Shown: piece by piece, positions 9,804 to 17,035 of the stretch
Layout of the letters: each line of letters opens with the position of its first letter
Numbering within the stretch: the first letter of the stretch is position 1
From: Bradyrhizobium sp. CB82
GTDB lineage: Bacteria > Pseudomonadota > Alphaproteobacteria > Rhizobiales > Xanthobacteraceae
Reading direction: 5' to 3'
NCBI RefSeq assembly: GCF_029714405.1
Contig: NZ_CP121650.1
Location: 2,919,001-2,983,000 of the forward strand
DNA length: 64,000 nucleotides
The notes under the pieces: generated by a model
The model's database searches: none
Told to the model about the DNA's origin: nothing
Seen by the model: only the letters and a program-made list of their open reading frames with translations
Translations under genes and position numbers: made by a program

Positions 9804-10014
9804 CTTCTGTAATGGGCCCGATGATGTCAAGCCTCCCGAGTGAACGTCACGCCGCCGAGCTCATGCTTCTGTCCGTGGTCAACGCTTGGCCGCCACATCA
9901 TGCTGTCAGAGGGAGCGGTGAGCCTATCTAGATACGCGTGGTTCGTCGGGCGACGGCCACTGGGCGTGTAACGGCTTCGCCGCATCCACCGTCCCGGCGA
10001 CGGGACTTCGGGCA
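9804..10014 (-). ncRNA. Candidate structured RNA encoded by each array unit
   Basis: Read on the transposase strand, the unit next to the transposase contains several hairpins. They are GTCCCG-TCGC-CGGGAC, CGGC-GAA-GCCG, a bulged stem from GTGG...CCAC enclosing CGTC-GCCC-GACG, and the palindrome TATCTAGATA. It ends with the inverted repeat GGGCCCATTAC and the tip AGAAG. Size, strand and position downstream of an IS1111-like transposase fit a bridge RNA, the family's guide RNA. No promoter or guide loop could be proven, and the same sequence occurs ten times, so the call is a hypothesis. Confidence 0.35.
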
Positions 10015-10062
10015 CTGGGCTTCTGTTCAGCCCGATTGCATTCCAGCTCTTCTCCTCGTGCT

Positions 10063-11097
10063 CTATGCTGCGATCGGGCCCGCGTCAGCCCAGCGGTAAG
10101 TTGTGCCGTCGACCCAGATCCGATGCAGGATCACTGCGAGCTTACGTGCCAAGGCGACTTTGGCGCGCTTCGAGCCTCGCCGCTTGGCGACGTCCATCCC
10201 CCAGCGCTTAAGTTTTGAGAACCGGGTGATGCGCGACAGCAGAACGTTGGCGGCCTCATACAACACCGTACGCACTATCTCGTCGCCGGCCAGCGTGATC
10301 CCGCCCGTGACGTCCTTTTCGCCCGATTGGTACTTCTTTGGCGTGAGCCCGAACAGCGCGCCTGCCGATTTTGACTTCGTGATGCGATTGGGGTCGTCAA
10401 TCGCCGATTTGTAGGTAATAGCCACCAGAGGACCAACGCCTGGCACTGTCATTAGCCGGCGACAGACCGCATCGTCACGCACCGTTGCCAGCACAGCCTT
10501 GTGTAGCCTTCCGTACTCAGCCTTCAAGGCCGATCGCGCCGAAAGCATCGCTGCGGCAATGCGCTCCAATGTCGCCTGACCCGCAACCAACTCACGGATC
10601 CGCGCTTCGAAATTCTTCCGCGTCACCGGGCCAACCTTCAGCCCAAAGCCGCGCAAAATCCCGCGGATGCTCAATTCCACGTCGATCAGCCGCCCGAGAA
10701 GCTGTTTGCGTGCGATCAGAAGGGCCCGGATCTCTTGCGCATCGACCGACTTTGCGTGTACCGGCCGGAACCATCCCATCCGGATCAACTGGGCAATCCC
10801 GCGCGCATCCTTGCGATCCGTCTTGACCGTCATCGCAGATAATGCGGCCTTTACATGTCGCGTTTCCAGCAGAACCGTTTCGAAGCCTGCTCTTTTCAGC
10901 GCCGCATGCAGCCATTGCGACAGCGGCCCAGCCTCCAGCCCGATCCGCTTCACTGCAAAGCCAAGCGTCTCAAAAAATTCAACCAAGGCGTCGGGTTCGC
11001 TCGCGACCTTCGCCTCCTTCAGGATCTTACCCTGGGCATCCACAACGCACACGCTCGACAGTTCCAATGATACGTCGATTCCGGCATAGTTCTCCAC
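10063..11097 (-). CDS. IS110-family transposase (DEDD recombinase)
   Basis: The 344-residue protein has the two IS110 domains. An N-terminal RuvC-like DEDD domain shows Asp8 in YAGIDVS, Glu55 in GLEAGPLSQW, and Asp94/Asp97 in KTDRKDARG. A C-terminal Tnp_IS116/IS110/IS902 domain holds VPGVGPLVAIT and YQSGEKDVTGG, with Ser258 as the likely nucleophile. Full family length and all key residues suggest it is active. The start is GTG 11097, with GGAGG just upstream. That ribosome site lies inside an inverted repeat (see the 11098-11172 entry). The protein recombines DNA guided by an RNA from the element's own non-coding end (established for the family). Here that end is the tenfold array immediately downstream. 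Confidence 0.95.
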   Translation of the reverse strand: MENYAGIDVSLELSSVCVVDAQGKILKEAKVASEPDALVEFFETLGFAVKRIGLEAGPLSQWLHAALKRAGFETVLLETRHVKAALSAMTVKTDRKDARGIAQLIRMGWFRPVHAKSVDAQEIRALLIARKQLLGRLIDVELSIRGILRGFGLKVGPVTRKNFEARIRELVAGQATLERIAAAMLSARSALKAEYGRLHKAVLATVRDDAVCRRLMTVPGVGPLVAITYKSAIDDPNRITKSKSAGALFGLTPKKYQSGEKDVTGGITLAGDEIVRTVLYEAANVLLSRITRFSKLKRWGMDVAKRRGSKRAKVALARKLAVILHRIWVDGTTYRWADAGPIAA

Positions 11098-11172
11098 GGC
11101 TGTCCTCCGTCTCCAGATGCTTGGGGCCGACTCAGGTCGTGACCCCGTTTCATCATCTATCGGGGGACAGCC
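11098..11172 (-). promoter_or_regulatory. Inverted repeat sequestering the transposase ribosome site
   Basis: GGACAGCC (11165-11172) and GGCTGTCC (11098-11105) form a perfect 8-bp stem across the transposase leader. On the minus strand the second arm overlaps the GGAGG Shine-Dalgarno sequence directly before the GTG start. An RNA reading in from outside the element would fold and hide the site. A transcript starting inside the leader, after the first arm, would not. Several insertion sequences use such a device to limit expression by read-through; the function here is inferred. Confidence 0.5.
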
Positions 11173-11198
11173 ACCATCATGACCCCTTGCTCGGAGCA

Positions 11199-11209
11199 GG
11201 GCCCATTAC
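11199..11209. repeat. Right inverted repeat of the IS element
   Basis: GGGCCCATTAC here is the exact reverse complement of GTAATGGGCCC, which begins five bases into every unit of the 7945-10014 array. The inner six bases are themselves palindromic. It lies five bases before the TAG of the cytochrome c gene read on the minus strand. Confidence 0.75.
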
Positions 11210-11214
11210 GGCAT

Positions 11215-11529
11215 CTAGCGCAGCGAGCCAATATAAGCGGCGATGTCGCCGGCTTCGATCCGGCTCAAGGGGAAGTTCGGCATCTTCGGATGCGGATCGA
11301 GCAGGAAGAAGGCAAGCTTCTCCGGCGTGAAGTCGGGCCGGCGCGCGATGGCCGCAAAGGCTGGGATGTCGGCACTCGCCTGGTTCTGTTCGCTCGTCAC
11401 GAGGTGGCAGCTCGCGCACCAGCGCTTTGCAAGATCGGCGCCGTGATCCGGGTCGGCTGCGGAAGCCGGCGATCCGGACAGGCCGGCTGCGACGATCAGG
11501 GTTGGAAGCCATCTGATAGGTACGCGCAT
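11215..11529 (-). CDS. Small class I c-type cytochrome
   Basis: The 104-residue precursor has a clear signal peptide (about 1-24, ending ASA) and one heme attachment motif, CASCH. Met sits in the C-terminal half (PKMPNFPLS), where class I cytochromes place the sixth ligand. The end, DIAAYIGSLR, is typical of the family's last helix. It would be periplasmic and carry electrons. The partner is not evident. The IS element ends five bases after its stop codon on the transcribed strand, so the reading frame survived the insertion, but any downstream partner was separated. Confidence 0.85.
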   Translation of the reverse strand: MRVPIRWLPTLIVAAGLSGSPASAADPDHGADLAKRWCASCHLVTSEQNQASADIPAFAAIARRPDFTPEKLAFFLLDPHPKMPNFPLSRIEAGDIAAYIGSLR

Positions 11530-11938
11530 GAGGCGTCCTTTGAACCATTTGTCCGGTGTCCGCGCTCAACCGCAGCATGATCCGGGGAATTGCGAGAGAT
11601 CGATGCGGGCGATGATCCACCGGACCAGCCTGCGGTTGGAGCGGTAGAGACGGCGAAGGAAGGCCGACGCAGCCGTGGCAGGCAGCCTTAGACGTTGTGT
11701 GTAGTGCGACATCTGGGCATCCCCGACGCTCGAGGCTCGCCTTGTCGCGCATTTGGCGCGGCGCCGCCTTGATCTGCCGCAAGTCGGCCTGGCCGGGGCG
11801 TGACCCACATGACGCGCTCGGCCGTCGTCGCACCCTGCGAACCCCGTAGGTCGCTTCAGCCATGCCACCGGTTCAACAAACCACGGCTGTTGGAGGACAA
11901 GCGGACCTCAGTCGTACCCGTCGATTGACGAATGGGGC
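11530..11938. other. Intergenic stretch, no convincing gene
   Basis: About 400 bases lie between the cytochrome c start and the alpha/beta hydrolase stop. A minus-strand frame could give a 48-residue basic peptide from ATG 11712 (MSHYTQRLRLPATAASAF), but it has no ribosome site or family that I recognise. I therefore do not call a gene. Confidence 0.4.
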
Positions 11939-12769
11939 CTAGTAGTCGGCGGGGTTCATGATCATCGGGCTGGTCGTATCGGCCCGCGCGAGCTCGCTCC
12001 TGGAGCTGCTGCGGAGGAACTGATCCAGCGTAGCTTGGATCTTCTCCTTCACCGAATCCGGGCCGCGGTCGCTCAACTCGGTGTGCTGGGCACCGGTATT
12101 GATGATGTCGATGCCGCGCGATTTCGCCTGCTCGGGCGTCGGCAGAACGCCGGGATCAGTCACGAAATTCGGGTCCTTCGAGCGGAATGACAGGATCTTC
12201 AGGTGATTGCTGAGCACGAAGGGCACCCGCAGATTGTCGAGCGTGATTACCTTCGCCACCAGTTCGGGATGCTGGTGGGCGACATACATGGAGACGTCGC
12301 CGCCGTTGGAATGGCCAACGAGCGTTATGTGATCGTATTCCGCATTCTGCTGTTGCTTCTTCAATTCGTTAAGCACGAACAGGATGTTCGCCTCGCAGCG
12401 CATATAGACGCCCTGCCTGCCGACATAGGGTTGGCCGATCTTGGTCATCAGGGGCGGATCGGTCGGTAGATCCTGCTGGATGCTGGCAACGAGATATCCG
12501 CGCGCGGCGAGCACGTTGGCCAGGAACGAGTACTCGGTGGCTTTGACCGTGTTTCCGTTGCTGATGACCGCAAGGGGAAGCTTCCAGAGGCCAAGATTGG
12601 CCTTGGTCTCGTAATCGCGGCGCACGGCGATGTCGACCGAGACCGGCCGCTGGCGTGCGGCGTCGAACAGATTGAGCGTCTCGTGGCGGATCGCGAACTT
12701 GCTCACGGCGAAATATTCGCCCGCAGCCAGGACGCAAAGGAATGCCAGAATCGCAAAGGCCCTTTTCAT
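11939..12769 (-). CDS. Secreted alpha/beta hydrolase
   Basis: The 276-residue protein starts at ATG 12769, preceded by GGGGGAAAA. The N-terminus (MKRAFAILAFLCVLAAGEYF) is a signal peptide or membrane anchor. The nucleophile elbow is GHSNGG within HITLVGHSNGGDVSMY. Downstream, VITLDNLRVPF and the GAQHTELSDRG segment supply a plausible acid and His. A long C-terminal tail with SSSRSELARAD follows. The family hydrolyses esters or related bonds; the substrate is unknown. The frame is open further upstream to 13135, but that part overlaps the decayed FhaC-like gene and is not part of this protein. Confidence 0.8.
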   Translation of the reverse strand: MKRAFAILAFLCVLAAGEYFAVSKFAIRHETLNLFDAARQRPVSVDIAVRRDYETKANLGLWKLPLAVISNGNTVKATEYSFLANVLAARGYLVASIQQDLPTDPPLMTKIGQPYVGRQGVYMRCEANILFVLNELKKQQQNAEYDHITLVGHSNGGDVSMYVAHQHPELVAKVITLDNLRVPFVLSNHLKILSFRSKDPNFVTDPGVLPTPEQAKSRGIDIINTGAQHTELSDRGPDSVKEKIQATLDQFLRSSSRSELARADTTSPMIMNPADY

Positions 12770-12889
12770 CGTTTTCCCCCGATCACTTTTCACAGAGGTA
12801 TGATGGGGAACTCTCGGATCGAGCGAATGTGAGGGCGAGACCGGATTAAATTTAGGCAAGCTTATGCGGTCCACTGCAAAGCAAAACAA

Positions 12890-13800
12890 TGGGCCGAGAA
12901 CTAGAGGCAGTTTGTTGCCTTTGCCTCCGCTCCGGGCAGAGCCTGAATGCGTTCGACAGGGTGAACGGGAACCGCGCGTTCCGACGCCCATTGTCGGGCG
13001 CGGTCGCTGAGCGGCACGGCGACGGCGAGATCGGCCCCGCAAATCGTCCCACAGGAACAGACGTATGCCAGCGCTGGCAGACGTCAGCGACAGCCCGTCG
13101 TTCAGCGTCGTTCCACACCGCGCCACCATCGGCAAAGTCGTAGATTCTAGTAGTCGGTCCAGTAGCGGAAGTTGAATGTCTGGTCGAAGCGAAGCTCGAA
13201 CGACCCGGCAAGCCCGTTGTCGCCGGCGATTTCGGCGTCGCCATAGCCACGGCCGAAGGCGGCGCCGCCGAGATGGAATTGTTGCGACGTGAAGAGGGCG
13301 TGACTGCGGTCTGGCTCGCGCTTGAGAACTTGATCCACCACGAGTCGGTACGAGTCTGGTAGCATGTGAACCAGGCGTTCGGGACCCGAGAAGTTAGCCG
13401 AGGTGCCGTTGCGCGACAAGAAGGTCGTCGGTGCAGTGCGAGGCGCCAAAGATGTCGAGCCCTTGGCGATAGGTCGGCGTCAGATAGTTGGTGCCGCCGA
13501 AGCGATCCCGAGGTCAGGCCCGCGGTGACATGGTCGTTGTACCACGATCCAGACATATGTGCTCCGATACGTTGCTGAAGGTGAAGGCCACGGCTAGCGT
13601 GAGCGAAGATGCTTGCGAGTGAAGCGGGACGATGCTTGCCGTACTTCGAAGGACCCGGTGATGTCGCCGTCGAGACGACGGGCACTGGCGCGGATCGTTC
13701 GCGATCGTCGACAGGTTGATCGCCAGCGTGTCGCCGGGCGCAAGAGTTGAGCATGAGATGTCATCGACCGCCCGATGCCGGCTGCTGAGTTCGAACGACA
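12890..13800 (-). pseudogene. Decayed ShlB/FhaC-type outer-membrane secretion protein
   Basis: Pieces of the C-terminal barrel of a two-partner secretion transporter occur in order but in different frames. They include FTFSNVSEHI near 13560, HMSGSWYNDHVTAGL near 13530, FHLGGAAFGRGYGDAEIAG near 13250 and FADGGAVWND near 13130. LSLTSASAGIRLFLWDDL follows near 13060, and PDNGRRNARFPFTLSNAF near 12960. LGG-FGRGY and the closing barrel strands are family hallmarks. At least four frame changes separate them, and no N-terminal POTRA part is seen, so the gene is dead. It lies between the hydrolase and OpgC genes. Confidence 0.75.
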
Positions 13801-13885
13801 ATTCCTGACGGTGCGTCCGGGTGGCGGTTGGCGCGGCCTAAGCGCGGCGCGCGGTCGTAAAGACAAACCCGGCCAAATCTGTATC

Positions 13886-15082
13886 ATGGGCCGCGTGCGA
13901 CATGCCAGTCGTGTGAGGCTCATCGAGATCGTGGCAAATTATCAGCCGAAGTTGGCCAAGTCCGCACCTCTGATCGACCAGAAGGGCCACCGCGATTTGC
14001 GTTTGGATATCTGTCGCGGGCTGGCGCTGTGGTTCATCTTCATCGATCACATCCCGGACAATTCGTTGGCGTGGCTGACGCTGCGCAATTACGGCTTCAG
14101 CGATACCACCGAGGTGTTCGTCTTCGTCTCCGGCTACACCTGTATGCTCGCCTATGGCGGTGCCCTGCCGGAGCAGGGATGGCTGACGATCATCGCGCGC
14201 GCACTGCGGCGCTGCGTCGAGATCTACTGCGCGTTCTTGCTGCTGTTCGTCGCCTATGTCGCCCTGGTGTGGCTCGTCGGCGGTGGCGAGCGCTACGTTG
14301 ATGAAACCAACACGGGCTTCTTCTTTAGGGATCCTGGCGCTGCGATCGTGCATGCGGCGACGCTGCAATATACGCCCGTCAATACCGATATCCTGCCGAC
14401 CTTCGTGCTGCTGCACCTCGCATTCCCGGTGCTGTTGTGGCTCCTGATCCGCATTCCCACGACGACATTGGTGGCGTCGTTCCTCGTATATCTGATGGTC
14501 CAGCTCCGGAGCTGGCATATGCCGGCATGGCCGACCGGTGAGCTGTATTTCAACCCGTTCGCGTTCCAGTTTCTGTTCGTGTTCGGCGCCTGGTATGCCG
14601 GTGGCGGCGGTAACATGATCAGGCCGCTCGCGCAGTCACGCGCGACCCTGGTCATCGGGCTGCTCTATCTGCTGTTCAGCCTCGTCGTCACCTTGAGTTG
14701 GCAGTTCGAGGCGCTGAAGCTGCTGATACCAGACGACGTCTCGAGCCTGATCTATCCGATCTACAAGAGCCACCTGGCGCCTGTTCGGCTGTTGCACTTC
14801 CTCGCGCTAGCTGTCGTTGTTTGGCGCTTCATGCTGCGGATGGGGCGCCTAGGTGCGCCGGCGCTTGCGGTTGCGATGATCCGTTGCGGCGAGAATTCAC
14901 TCTCGATGTACTGCTTGGGAGTGCTGCTGTCCTTTGTCGGTCACGTCATCCTAAGCGATCTTTCCGGCGGCTTCCTCGCTCAACTTTGGGTCAGCATTGC
15001 CGGCATTGCGGTCATGATCGTGGCTGCCACGCTGACGACATGGGAAGCGCAGCTCGACCGGCGGGGACCGAAGCTGTTCTGA
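13886..15082 (+). CDS. opgC: OpgC-domain membrane acyltransferase
   Basis: The 398-residue protein has about ten hydrophobic segments. Its start region RDLRLDICRGLALWFIFIDH, followed by NYGFSDTTEVFVFVSGYT, is the OpgC signature; OpgC adds succinyl groups to osmoregulated periplasmic glucans in the inner membrane. The frame is open from 13775, but ATG 13886 gives the N-terminus that fits the family. Many rhizobial OpgC-domain proteins have no tested substrate, so succinyl transfer is inferred. The next gene converges on it with two bases between stops. Confidence 0.8.
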   Translation: MGRVRHASRVRLIEIVANYQPKLAKSAPLIDQKGHRDLRLDICRGLALWFIFIDHIPDNSLAWLTLRNYGFSDTTEVFVFVSGYTCMLAYGGALPEQGWLTIIARALRRCVEIYCAFLLLFVAYVALVWLVGGGERYVDETNTGFFFRDPGAAIVHAATLQYTPVNTDILPTFVLLHLAFPVLLWLLIRIPTTTLVASFLVYLMVQLRSWHMPAWPTGELYFNPFAFQFLFVFGAWYAGGGGNMIRPLAQSRATLVIGLLYLLFSLVVTLSWQFEALKLLIPDDVSSLIYPIYKSHLAPVRLLHFLALAVVVWRFMLRMGRLGAPALAVAMIRCGENSLSMYCLGVLLSFVGHVILSDLSGGFLAQLWVSIAGIAVMIVAATLTTWEAQLDRRGPKLF

Positions 15083-15084
15083 GG

Positions 15085-15345
15085 CTAGCGCCGGCGTGCA
15101 ATCGCAACGCCGAACAGGAATGCAACGAAAAGGCTCGCCAGCGGCGCCTCGCGCGTGATGGCGGCGATCGTCGACAGCGGTTTCCCTGGCTTTCGCGCCT
15201 CCTCAATGGTCGCGGTCAGGCGATCGACAGCGGCATGCAGGCCGCCGGCGACCTCGCCGATCGTGCGGGAGACATCGGTTGCGGCATCGACGGCGCGCTC
15301 GGCTATGCCTGATTGCGAAACGGGTTCCGGTATGTCCACGCTCAA
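15085..15345 (-). CDS. Small membrane-anchored protein, ElaB/DUF883-like layout
   Basis: The 86-residue product has a polar helical N-terminal part (VDAATDVSRTIGEVAGGLHAA) and one C-terminal hydrophobic segment (APLASLFVAFLFGVAIA) ending in RRR. This resembles the layout of ElaB/YqjD-type tail-anchored proteins, though sequence relation is not certain. It converges on opgC. Function is not known. Confidence 0.6.
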   Translation of the reverse strand: MSVDIPEPVSQSGIAERAVDAATDVSRTIGEVAGGLHAAVDRLTATIEEARKPGKPLSTIAAITREAPLASLFVAFLFGVAIARRR

Positions 15346-15600
15346 GGCTCAAGTTCTCCACGCCCGCGAAATGGCAGGGACCGGCACCTTTGGCTATCCT
15401 CGCGAGCGCTCGTTTTGAACAGCGGGTCCGAAGACCTTTGGCTATCCGCGACTGGCGCCGTCTTGACGGCGGGTGCCGGCCTGCATCTGCAATTCAGCCG
15501 GCGGGGTTTTGTTCCCGCGAGGTCGGCGGATCCGGGAAACGACGGATGCGAATCTCTGTTAGGCTGACGCCCCAGCACAAACCTGATCAGGGAGACGGTC

Positions 15601-16578
15601 GTGACCGATCGTACAACATCGGATCGAACCAAGCGCATAGCGTTGCTCGGCGCCCCCATCGACATGGGGGCTTCGCAGCGCGGGACCCTGATGGGCCCTG
15701 CCGCTTTGCGGACCGCCGGCCTCGCGACCTTGCTGGAAAGTCTCGAATTCGAGGTCGCCGATCATGGCGACCTTTCGGTTGCCGGAATTCCCGATCCCAG
15801 CGACGAGCCGCCCCACAACGCCAATCACTACCGCGAGATCCAGCGCTGGACGCGCTTGCTGAGCCATAGGGCCCACGACGTCGCGAAGAGCGGGGCAGTC
15901 CCGATCTTTCTCGGCGGGGATCACACGCTGTCGATGGGCTCGGTCAACGCCATGGCGCGTCACTGGCAAGAGCGCGGGCGCAAACTGTTCGTGCTCTGGC
16001 TCGATGCGCATGCCGACTACAACACGCCGGCGACGACGATCACGGCGAACATGCATGGCATGTCCGCGGCGTTTTTGTGCGGCGAGCCGGGGCTCGACGG
16101 GTTGCTCGGCAATGAGCCGCGCGCCTCGATCGATCCCGGCCAGCTCGAGCTGTTCGGCACGCGCTCGATCGACAAGCTCGAGGGGGAGCTGATCCGCACG
16201 CGGCGCATCCGCGTCGCGGACATGCGCCAGATCGACGAGTTCGGCGTCGCCGTGCTGATCCGGCGCTTCATTGAGCGGGTGAAGGAAAGCGACGGCGTGC
16301 TGCACGTCAGCTTCGACGTCGATTTCCTCGACCCCTGCGTGGCCCCCGGCGTCGGTACCACGGTGCCGGGCGGCGCGACCTATCGCGAGGCACATCTCAT
16401 CATGGAGCTGCTGCACGATTCCGGGCTGGTCCGGTCGGTTGACATCGTCGAGCTCAATCCGTTCCTGGACGAGCGCGGACGCACTGCGCGGACGGCGGTC
16501 GAGCTGATCGGCAGCCTGTTCGGGCAACAGATCGCGGATCGCCCGACGCCGAGCAATGCGATCTCGCCGGCGGAATGA
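15601..16578 (+). CDS. rocF: Arginase
   Basis: The 325-residue protein carries the manganese ligands of the ureohydrolase family: His108 in GGDHTLSMGS, Asp135/His137/Asp139 in WLDAHADYN, and the later SFDVDFLDP motif. The overall pattern favours arginase (L-arginine to ornithine and urea) over agmatinase, including APGVGTTVPGG and VELNPFLDERGRTA. The start is GTG 15601 with GGGAGA upstream. It acts in the cytoplasm for arginine use as nitrogen source. It stands alone, with a small membrane-protein gene downstream. Confidence 0.9.
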   Translation: MTDRTTSDRTKRIALLGAPIDMGASQRGTLMGPAALRTAGLATLLESLEFEVADHGDLSVAGIPDPSDEPPHNANHYREIQRWTRLLSHRAHDVAKSGAVPIFLGGDHTLSMGSVNAMARHWQERGRKLFVLWLDAHADYNTPATTITANMHGMSAAFLCGEPGLDGLLGNEPRASIDPGQLELFGTRSIDKLEGELIRTRRIRVADMRQIDEFGVAVLIRRFIERVKESDGVLHVSFDVDFLDPCVAPGVGTTVPGGATYREAHLIMELLHDSGLVRSVDIVELNPFLDERGRTARTAVELIGSLFGQQIADRPTPSNAISPAE

Positions 16579-16716
16579 ATGGCGACCTCGCCCGCGTCGG
16601 CTGAACTTATCAACTGGGCGCTTTCGTTCAGATGCAGGCGGAACTGTCCGTTCCCCGCGGAACTCTCCGAGGCGTCATTGAATTAACCTCGCAGAGGAAA
16701 CAGTCCAGAGTGTTCG

Positions 16717-16998
16717 ATGGCAACCCGCTTCACGAACTCCCTTGCCGTTACGCTTCGCCATCCCGGCGTGATCGCGCTCATCGTCGCCGGCGTCACCATT
16801 GCCGCGATGCTGCTCGTCGATCACGGCCCGTGGAACCGGGCCAAGTCGCAGCCCGCGCATGTCGCGATGTATCACACCACAGGTGAAGCCGCGCGCGCCG
16901 CAGGCGCGATGGTGCTGCCGACCGAGCCGAGATCGCCGGTCGAGCCGGCGCGCCCGGGGCCGAAGACGTCCCCGACCGTCAATCCCGTGACGCCTTAG
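16717..16998 (+). CDS. Small single-span membrane protein
   Basis: The 93-residue product has one hydrophobic segment at about 17-34 (GVIALIVAGVTIAAMLLV), followed by a Pro- and Ala-rich tail likely outside the cytoplasm. A GAGGAAAC ribosome site is a little distant from ATG 16717. I do not recognise the family. It sits between arginase and a convergent enolase-superfamily gene. Confidence 0.55.
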   Translation: MATRFTNSLAVTLRHPGVIALIVAGVTIAAMLLVDHGPWNRAKSQPAHVAMYHTTGEAARAAGAMVLPTEPRSPVEPARPGPKTSPTVNPVTP

Positions 16999-17035
16999 AC
17001 TAGCCTTCAGCTTTTGGCCTTCAGCGCTTGCTCCT

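Larger units (their letters stand above)
7945..10014. repeat. Tandem array of ten 211-bp units (one of 171 bp)
   Basis: Units start at 7945, 8156, 8367, 8578, 8789, 8960, 9171, 9382, 9593 and 9804. Nine are 211 bp and the fifth (8789-8959) is 171 bp. Their sum, 2070 bp, matches the array exactly. The only base substitution I found is G at 8249 in unit two where the others have A. Each unit opens with CTTCT followed by the inverted repeat GTAATGGGCCC. There are no spacers. The unit length is not a multiple of three, so the array cannot encode a repeated protein. Near-identity implies recent amplification or active homogenisation. Confidence 0.97.
7945..11209 (-). mobile_element. IS110-family (IS1111-like) insertion element with amplified 3' end
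   Basis: The element contains an IS110-family DEDD transposase (minus strand, 10063-11097), about 110 bases of upstream end, and a greatly extended downstream end made of a ten-unit tandem array. An 11-bp inverted repeat marks the edges: GTAATGGGCCC at 7950-7960 and GGGCCCATTAC at 11199-11209. Inverted repeats near the tips plus a long non-coding region downstream of the transposase are traits of the IS1111 group, whose bridge RNA is encoded on that side (established knowledge). The right edge lies five bases from the stop codon of the cytochrome c gene, which is left intact. The exact tips are uncertain by a few bases because no target duplication was identified. Confidence 0.7.

Noticed and set aside
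7945..10014. CRISPR array
   Set aside because: Units are contiguous with no variable spacers, and no cas gene is present.
7945..10014. Assembly artefact
   Set aside because: Cannot be excluded, but one unit has a distinct deletion and another a substitution at internal positions, which an artificial duplication would not produce.
7968..10015. A 62-codon minus-strand frame repeated in nine of the ten array units
   Set aside because: It uses GTG without a ribosome site, the unit is not a multiple of three, and its presence follows from repeat identity. RNA structure explains the unit better.
12770..13135. Upstream extension of the alpha/beta hydrolase
   Set aside because: The extension encodes fragments of the decayed FhaC-like gene. 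The signal peptide and GGGGGAAAA site mark ATG 12769.
15559..16527. Minus-strand frame of 322 codons
   Set aside because: Antisense shadow of arginase, whose metal motifs are all intact.
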